Position numbers and translations under genes: made by a program. Below are positions 63,987 to 64,000 of a DNA stretch of 64,000 bases, one piece after another. This stretch comes from Asterias amurensis. Its lineage: Eukaryota; Echinodermata; Asteroidea; Forcipulatida; Asteriidae. The DNA lies in NCBI RefSeq assembly GCF_032118995.1, contig NC_092665.1:4624001-4688000 (forward strand), written 5' to 3'. The notes below the pieces were generated by a model. It worked only from the letters and a program-made list of their open reading frames with translations. It had not been told where the DNA came from and did no database searches. Within the stretch, counting starts at the first letter, position 1. Each line of letters opens with the position of its first letter.

Positions 63987-64000
63987 CTTGGAAATAAATT

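Overview
The window is animal genomic DNA and most likely from an echinoderm, probably a sea star. It has spliced GT-AG genes with introns of 0.7-7 kb, an AT-rich background, and short palindromic repeat families of the kind I associate with starfish genomes. The organism call is inference; the eukaryotic gene structure is read directly from the sequence.

Host genes are few. (1) SEC62, the ER translocation protein, occupies 16640-29639 on the minus strand. I could trace all eight coding exons with matching phases (377 residues). (2) A single-exon RING/B-box/coiled-coil (TRIM-type) gene lies at 35298-36560 (+) and ends in an RGG-rich tail. (3) Two consecutive minus-strand exons of an alkaline phosphatase lie at 56326-56500 and 63781-63986. 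The intron between them holds a tyrosine-recombinase retroelement, and the upstream exon has a break in its reading frame. (4) Three phase-compatible minus-strand exons (46267-48470) may be the 5' part of an unidentified small membrane protein gene.

Everything else is dominated by mobile DNA. Several palindromic MITE families (A, B, D, G below) share TTAA targets and AGG...CCT ends. Others are two PIF/Harbinger-type elements with AGCCC ends and 3-bp target duplications, hAT-type MITEs with 8-bp duplications, a THAP-bearing transposon fossil plus a foldback relative, tRNA-headed SINEs, LINE 3' ends, a Penelope-like fragment, a Ty3/gypsy pol fossil (50960-52440), and an Ngaro-type element with split direct repeats (57356-63053). 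Nested insertions are common and some can be resolved to the exact target duplication.

The most unusual structures are three. SEC62 carries nine tandem 88-bp copies of the end of its own exon 7 plus the 5' splice site. A 2.46-kb near-perfect palindrome at 31921-34379 has arms holding a 21-bp satellite. Several unrelated long hairpins share the same apex sequence. Layout: 1-16 kb repeats only; 16.6-29.6 kb SEC62; 30-34.4 kb repeats and the giant palindrome; 35.3-36.6 kb the TRIM gene; 38-42.4 kb the Harbinger-like element; 43-50 kb foldbacks, the candidate gene and the Penelope piece; 51-55.5 kb retroelement fossil and minisatellite; 56.3-64 kb alkaline phosphatase with Ngaro in its intron.
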